A DNA stretch of 64,000 bases. Source: Clostridium_AW malenominatum (GTDB lineage Bacteria; Bacillota; Clostridia; Clostridiales; Clostridiaceae). Under the pieces are notes generated by a model. The model was not told the origin of the DNA. It saw only the letters and a program-made list of their open reading frames with translations, and did no database searches. Location: contig NZ_BAAACF010000003.1 in the NCBI RefSeq assembly GCF_039521365.1, forward strand, positions 372,001 through 436,000, given 5' to 3'. Positions 60,276 through 64,000 of the stretch are shown here, one piece after another. Within the stretch, counting starts at the first letter, position 1; every line of letters starts with the position of its first letter. Made by a program: the position numbers and the translations under genes.

Positions 60276-63200
60276 TTACATAGCTACTTTCACATAGATT
60301 TTAAAATCTTCTCCATTGATTTTACAGTCTGTATATTCCTTTTCTTCATTATAATATATCTCTGCACTAAGAGTTTCTTTTTTAATATAATCTTCAAATT
60401 TACGTACAACAGCTTCCAACATTTCATTTCCCGCTACATATAAATTTATTTTGTCCGCAACTTGGAATCCGCTATCCTTTCTCATATTTTGAATTTTACT
60501 TAACAATTCTCTTAAATGCCCTTCTTCTTTTAGCTCTTCAGTTAAAGTAGTATCTAAAACCACTCCTGTAGTTCCTTCCCCTGCAAAAGCAAATCCTTCA
60601 AGCCCCTGCATTGTAACTAATAGGTTTTCACTGTTAAGCTCTATTTCTACCTCTCCTGCATTGATAGCTACAATACCTCCAGTTTGAATCTTTTGAGCAA
60701 GTTCCATTTGGTTCATAGCTCCTAATTCTTTTCTTATTACAGGTATAAACTTTCCATAGGCCTTTCCTAGTACTGGAAGATTTGGTTTTATGTCAAAGTT
60801 AACATATTTAGATAAATCTGCTCCAAATACTACATCTTTTATATTAAGTTCATCTTTTATAATGTCTCCATAGTATTCTGGTAAAGATTTAGAGCTTACA
60901 AGCATTTGTGATAATGGCTGCCTGTTCTTTATATTTGCAGTATTTCTAGCGCTTCTTCCAAGCTTAACCATCTTATAGGCCTCTTCCATTTCTCTCTCTA
61001 ATTCTTTATCCATTAAGTTTTCATCATATTTTGGCCACTTACATAAGTGTATGCTTTCTTCAGCATCATTATTTAATGACTTAACTAAATTTTCGTATAT
61101 TTCTTCTGTTATAAAAGGAACAAAAGGTGCAGCCACTAAACATACAGTAGTTAATACTCTATATAAAGTCACATAAGCTCCTATCTTATCATCTGTTAAT
61201 GTTTCACTCCAGAACCTAGCTCTATTTCTTCTTACATACCAATTAGATAGCTCATCTACAAACTCTTCAATAGCAAGTGCTGCTGGAGTTATTCTATAAG
61301 CATCCATGTGTTCTTCCACTTCTTTAATTAAAGTGTTAAGTTTTGAAGTTATCCATTTATCCATTACATTTTCGCTTACAAAACCTTCATATTCTAATGG
61401 ATTAAACTTATCTAAATCAGCATATAGCACGTAGAAGGAATAAACATTCCATAATGTACTCATAAACTTTCTTTGAGTTTCTTCAACGTCTTGAACAGAA
61501 AATCTAGTTGGTAACCAAGGTGCACTTGCTGTATAAAAATGCCATCTACAAGCATCTGCTCCCATATTGTCTAGTATTTCAAATGGATCTACAACATTTC
61601 CTTTGTGCTTTGACATTTTTAATCCATGTCTATCTAGCACGTGGCCTAACACAAGACAGTTTTGGTATGATGTAGTATCAAATAATGCTGTTGAAATTGC
61701 AAGTAATGAGTAAAACCACCCTCTTGTTTGATCCACAGCTTCTGATATAAATTGTGCTGGGAAGTTCTTTTCAAATACTTCCTTATTTTCAAAGGGATAA
61801 TGATACTGTGCAAATGGCATTGCACCTGAATCAAACCAACAGTCAATAACTTCATGAACTCTTGTCATCTCTTTATTACAATGAGGACATGTTAACTTCA
61901 CGTTATCTATAAATGGCTTGTGTAATTCTATATCTTCTGGAACATTAATTCCCTTTTCATTTAATTCACTTATACTTCCTATGCACTCTCTATGACCGCA
62001 ACCGCATTCCCATATTGGAAGAGGTGTTCCCCAATACCTATCTCTTGAAACGGCCCAATCTATAAGGTTTTCTAAAAACTTACCAAACCTTCCCGTTCTT
62101 ACATTATCTGGATACCAATTAATTTTATTATTATTTTCTATCAATTTATCTTTTAAAGATGTCATTCTAACAAACCAACTATCTTTTGGATAGTATAGTA
62201 ACGGTGTATCACATCTCCAGCAATGAGGATAGGAGTGAGTAAATCTTTCTGATTTATATAACTTTCCACTTTCCTTTAAGCATTCAATTATTTTTGGGTC
62301 TGCTTTTTTTACAAAAATTCCTGCCCATGGCTCTACACAATCAATAAATTTCCCTTCCCCATCAACTAGGTTCATAAAAGGCAGATTATGCTTTTTGCAA
62401 ACAACACTATCATCTTCACCATAAGCTGGTGCTAAGTGAACTACTCCTGTACCATCACTTAGTGTAACGAAATCACCATGAACTACATAGAAGGCTTTTT
62501 CTTCAGGTGTGTAGAAATTAAATAGTTGCTCGTATTCAAGTCCTAAGATTTCTTCTCCCTTAAATTCCTTAACAACTTCATATTCTCCCTCTAACACTTT
62601 AAGAAGATCCTTTGCCAATATCAAATGCTCTTCATTATTAATCACTTCTACATAAGTGAAGTTTTTGTTTATTCCTAAAGCTACGTTGCTTGGTAATGTC
62701 CAAGGAGTTGTTGTCCACGCTAGTATATACTTGTTGTCTTCTCCTCTAACTCTAAATTTAACAAAAGCTGTTCCTTCGTTTACATCTTTGTATCCCTGTG
62801 CCACTTCATGGGAAGATAGGCTAGTTCCGCATCTTGGGCAATAAGGCATAACTTTATGTCCTTTATACAGCAAATCTTTATCCCACATTTGTTTTAATGC
62901 CCACCATACTGATTCTATATAGTTATTATGGTAGGTAACATAAGGATTATCCATGTCTACCCAGAAAGCTAGTTTTTCTGACATGTCTTTCCACATATTA
63001 GAATAAGTAAATACAGAGTCCTTACATTCACCTATAAATTTTTCGACTCCATAATTTTCAATTTCCTGTTTACCTGAAATTCCTAACTTCTTTTCAATTT
63101 CAAGTTCTACTGGAAGACCATGAGTATCCCACCCTGCTTTTCTTAATACTCTATATCCCCTCATTACTTTATACCTTGGTACTAAGTCTTTTATAACTCT

Positions 63201-63383
63201 TGTCAACACGTGACCTACGTGTGGCTTTCCATTAGCAGTTGGTGGTCCATCATAGAAAGTAAAAAATTCTCCTTCTTTGTTTAAGTCGAAGTTCTTTTCT
63301 ACTATTTTATTATCTGTCCACTTGTTCAATGTATCTCTTTCCATTTGCACAAAGCTTCTACTGTTATCTATTTTCTTATACAT
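60276..63383 (-). CDS. ileS: Isoleucyl-tRNA synthetase
   Basis: Charges tRNA-Ile with isoleucine. The 1035-aa class I enzyme has the HIGH motif as PHVGH near residue 55, the editing domain between, KMSKHKG near 595, and a C-terminal zinc/anticodon region. The length and the insert pattern (DTHGLPVELEIEKKLGI) are those of the longer, eukaryote-like IleS2 class, known for low sensitivity to mupirocin. AGGAGGG precedes the ATG. A T-box leader upstream should raise expression when isoleucyl-tRNA runs low. Confidence 0.96.
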   Translation of the reverse strand: MYKKIDNSRSFVQMERDTLNKWTDNKIVEKNFDLNKEGEFFTFYDGPPTANGKPHVGHVLTRVIKDLVPRYKVMRGYRVLRKAGWDTHGLPVELEIEKKLGISGKQEIENYGVEKFIGECKDSVFTYSNMWKDMSEKLAFWVDMDNPYVTYHNNYIESVWWALKQMWDKDLLYKGHKVMPYCPRCGTSLSSHEVAQGYKDVNEGTAFVKFRVRGEDNKYILAWTTTPWTLPSNVALGINKNFTYVEVINNEEHLILAKDLLKVLEGEYEVVKEFKGEEILGLEYEQLFNFYTPEEKAFYVVHGDFVTLSDGTGVVHLAPAYGEDDSVVCKKHNLPFMNLVDGEGKFIDCVEPWAGIFVKKADPKIIECLKESGKLYKSERFTHSYPHCWRCDTPLLYYPKDSWFVRMTSLKDKLIENNNKINWYPDNVRTGRFGKFLENLIDWAVSRDRYWGTPLPIWECGCGHRECIGSISELNEKGINVPEDIELHKPFIDNVKLTCPHCNKEMTRVHEVIDCWFDSGAMPFAQYHYPFENKEVFEKNFPAQFISEAVDQTRGWFYSLLAISTALFDTTSYQNCLVLGHVLDRHGLKMSKHKGNVVDPFEILDNMGADACRWHFYTASAPWLPTRFSVQDVEETQRKFMSTLWNVYSFYVLYADLDKFNPLEYEGFVSENVMDKWITSKLNTLIKEVEEHMDAYRITPAALAIEEFVDELSNWYVRRNRARFWSETLTDDKIGAYVTLYRVLTTVCLVAAPFVPFITEEIYENLVKSLNNDAEESIHLCKWPKYDENLMDKELEREMEEAYKMVKLGRSARNTANIKNRQPLSQMLVSSKSLPEYYGDIIKDELNIKDVVFGADLSKYVNFDIKPNLPVLGKAYGKFIPVIRKELGAMNQMELAQKIQTGGIVAINAGEVEIELNSENLLVTMQGLEGFAFAGEGTTGVVLDTTLTEELKEEGHLRELLSKIQNMRKDSGFQVADKINLYVAGNEMLEAVVRKFEDYIKKETLSAEIYYNEEKEYTDCKINGEDFKIYVKVAM

Positions 63384-63457
63384 CTGAGAATCCCTCCTAT
63401 TATATTAATTCTTGTCATAACTCATGTATTGTAAACAAATTATTTTACCAAAACAAA

Positions 63458-63704
63458 AAACTTCGCCCTTAATAGGACGAAGTTATAATTCCGCTATACC
63501 ACCTATGGTAAATAAATTTCAAGCACACATATACTCTAGCCTTTAACGCAGGACTACGGACAAACCTACTATAACTTCAGTTCCCAACTCCAAGGTGATT
63601 TTCCTTAAAACTTAACCTGTGGATTTTCACCAAACACCACTCTCTTTCAAGCCAGGGATTTAAGTACTTTTCCTCTTCATAGCCTTTAATATCAATTATC
63701 CTTT
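63458..63704 (-). promoter_or_regulatory. T-box riboswitch leader of ileS
   Basis: The leader shows the T-box hallmark AGGTGGTATAGCGGAA (near 63488-63504) that pairs with the uncharged tRNA 3' end. It also has an AGTA/GAAGAGG-type stem I start, an AGAGAGTGG element, and a competing terminator stem AACTTCGTCC / GGGCGAAGTT (63461-63483) followed by TTTTTT. When tRNA-Ile is uncharged, the antiterminator forms and ileS is read. I could not assign the specifier codon with confidence; an AUA triplet lies near the expected position in the GAAGTTATAGTAGG segment. Confidence 0.9.
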
Positions 63705-63733
63705 ATTATATTATAATAATTTTTTATTGTCAA
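63705..63733 (-). promoter_or_regulatory. Sigma-A promoter of the T-box/ileS transcript
   Basis: TTGACA (63728-63733), a 17-bp spacer and TATAAT (63705-63710) on the minus strand, just before the T-box leader. This is a consensus promoter. Confidence 0.82.
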
Positions 63734-63751
63734 TTTATTTTACACAGATTC

Positions 63752-64000
63752 CTACAATCCTAAAGACTTTAATATACCGCTTGCAATCCCCTCCGCTGCT
63801 TTCTTTTGGAAGTTAGGATCCTTTAGGTTTTTCTCTCCATTAGGATTGCTTATAAATTCTAATTCTACTAAAACTGCTGGTGGATCTGTATATTTTAATA
63901 CATAGAATCCTGCCGGTTTAATCTTTCTATCCACTGTTCCTAGCTTGCTTATTAATTGACTTTGAATATTCTGTGCCAATGCTTTACCTGCTACACTTTC
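63752..64000 (-). CDS. N-acetylmuramoyl-L-alanine amidase, C-terminal part
   Basis: The gene enters from the right edge; 82 codons of its end are visible. The frame is open through the edge, so no start is in this window; an in-frame TTG at 63979 is just an internal leucine. PAVLVELEFISNPNGEKNL carries the catalytic Glu typical of the Amidase_3 (CwlD/LytC) zinc enzymes that cut the bond between muramic acid and the stem peptide. It may be CwlD-like, which makes muramic-lactam in spore cortex, but the N-terminal part that would decide is missing. Confidence 0.85.
   Translation of the reverse strand, partial: ESVAGKALAQNIQSQLISKLGTVDRKIKPAGFYVLKYTDPPAVLVELEFISNPNGEKNLKDPNFQKKAAEGIASGILKSLGL

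Noticed and set aside
61646..61855. 69-aa minus-strand frame within ileS
   Set aside because: It lies in another frame of a long, unambiguous synthetase gene and has no start signal.
63541..63600. Exact specifier codon of the ileS T-box
   Set aside because: Several triplets are possible by eye and the base pairing of stem I could not be fixed, so no codon was assigned.
1..64000. CRISPR arrays, tRNA or rRNA genes, prophage or transposase genes
   Set aside because: None seen on either strand: no regularly spaced repeats, no cloverleaf-like tRNA ends, and no recombinase or transposase motif.

Overview
The base composition is strongly AT-rich. Together with dense Shine-Dalgarno sequences and a large complement of endospore genes, it points to an anaerobic, spore-forming Clostridium (Clostridiaceae, Firmicutes). 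The spore genes are spoIIR, a gerA-type germination operon, sipL, yabG, ypeB and several cotS-family coat genes. A T-box-controlled ileS, Veg, the nickel-pincer lar genes and a cyanophycin operon fit the same group. The species cannot be named from the sequence alone. No rRNA, tRNA, CRISPR array, prophage or transposase was found.

Layout. 1-4.7 kb: translation and termination block (prfA partial, prmC, a DUF1385 membrane gene, tdk, rpmE, rho), with rpmE on the opposite strand from its usual neighbours. 4.8-9.7 kb: small unknown genes, a DUF1934 gene, a PP-loop tRNA-modification-like gene, ddl and ypeB. 9.9-15.7 kb: a UgtP-like glycolipid glucosyltransferase, spoIIR, and a germinant-receptor operon (A, B and C subunits plus a small membrane protein). 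15.8-21.9 kb: ispE, cyanophycin synthetase and cyanophycinase, sipL. 21.9-22.9 kb: two gene-poor gaps around veg, one with a predicted small RNA and one with a 130-bp inverted-repeat element. 22.9-30.2 kb: yabG, then a spore-coat cluster of CotS-type kinase-fold genes arranged twice as a divergent cotS/glycosyltransferase pair. 30.2-34.8 kb: an orphan solute-binding lipoprotein, larB-larE-larC and a 3-methyladenine glycosylase.

35-46.2 kb is a co-directional ten-gene nucleoside-scavenging operon: BMP lipoprotein, ABC ATPase, two permeases, two nucleoside hydrolases, an amidohydrolase/deaminase, an ADP-ribosylglycohydrolase-fold protein, a LacI-type repressor and ribokinase. It starts at a clear sigma-A promoter followed by two LacI-type operator half-palindromes and ends at a strong terminator. 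The logic appears to be import, deamination or N-glycosidic cleavage, then phosphorylation of the freed ribose, with a self-encoded repressor.

46.3-51.1 kb: mannose-1-phosphate guanylyltransferase and a UlaA/UlaB-type PTS whose only IIA domain is inside its PRD regulator. 51.1-55.0 kb: a three-gene iron/phosphosugar-type ABC importer. 55.1-59.1 kb: a 1317-aa superfamily 1 helicase with a C-terminal nuclease-like domain that seems to have lost a catalytic acid, preceded by a perfect 52-bp palindrome. 59.2-64 kb: a CcpA-like regulator, ileS with its T-box leader and promoter, and the end of a cell-wall amidase.

Many genes use non-ATG starts or have a Shine-Dalgarno that itself contains an in-frame GTG or TTG. 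Starts were therefore chosen from ribosome-binding-site spacing rather than from the longest reading frame.
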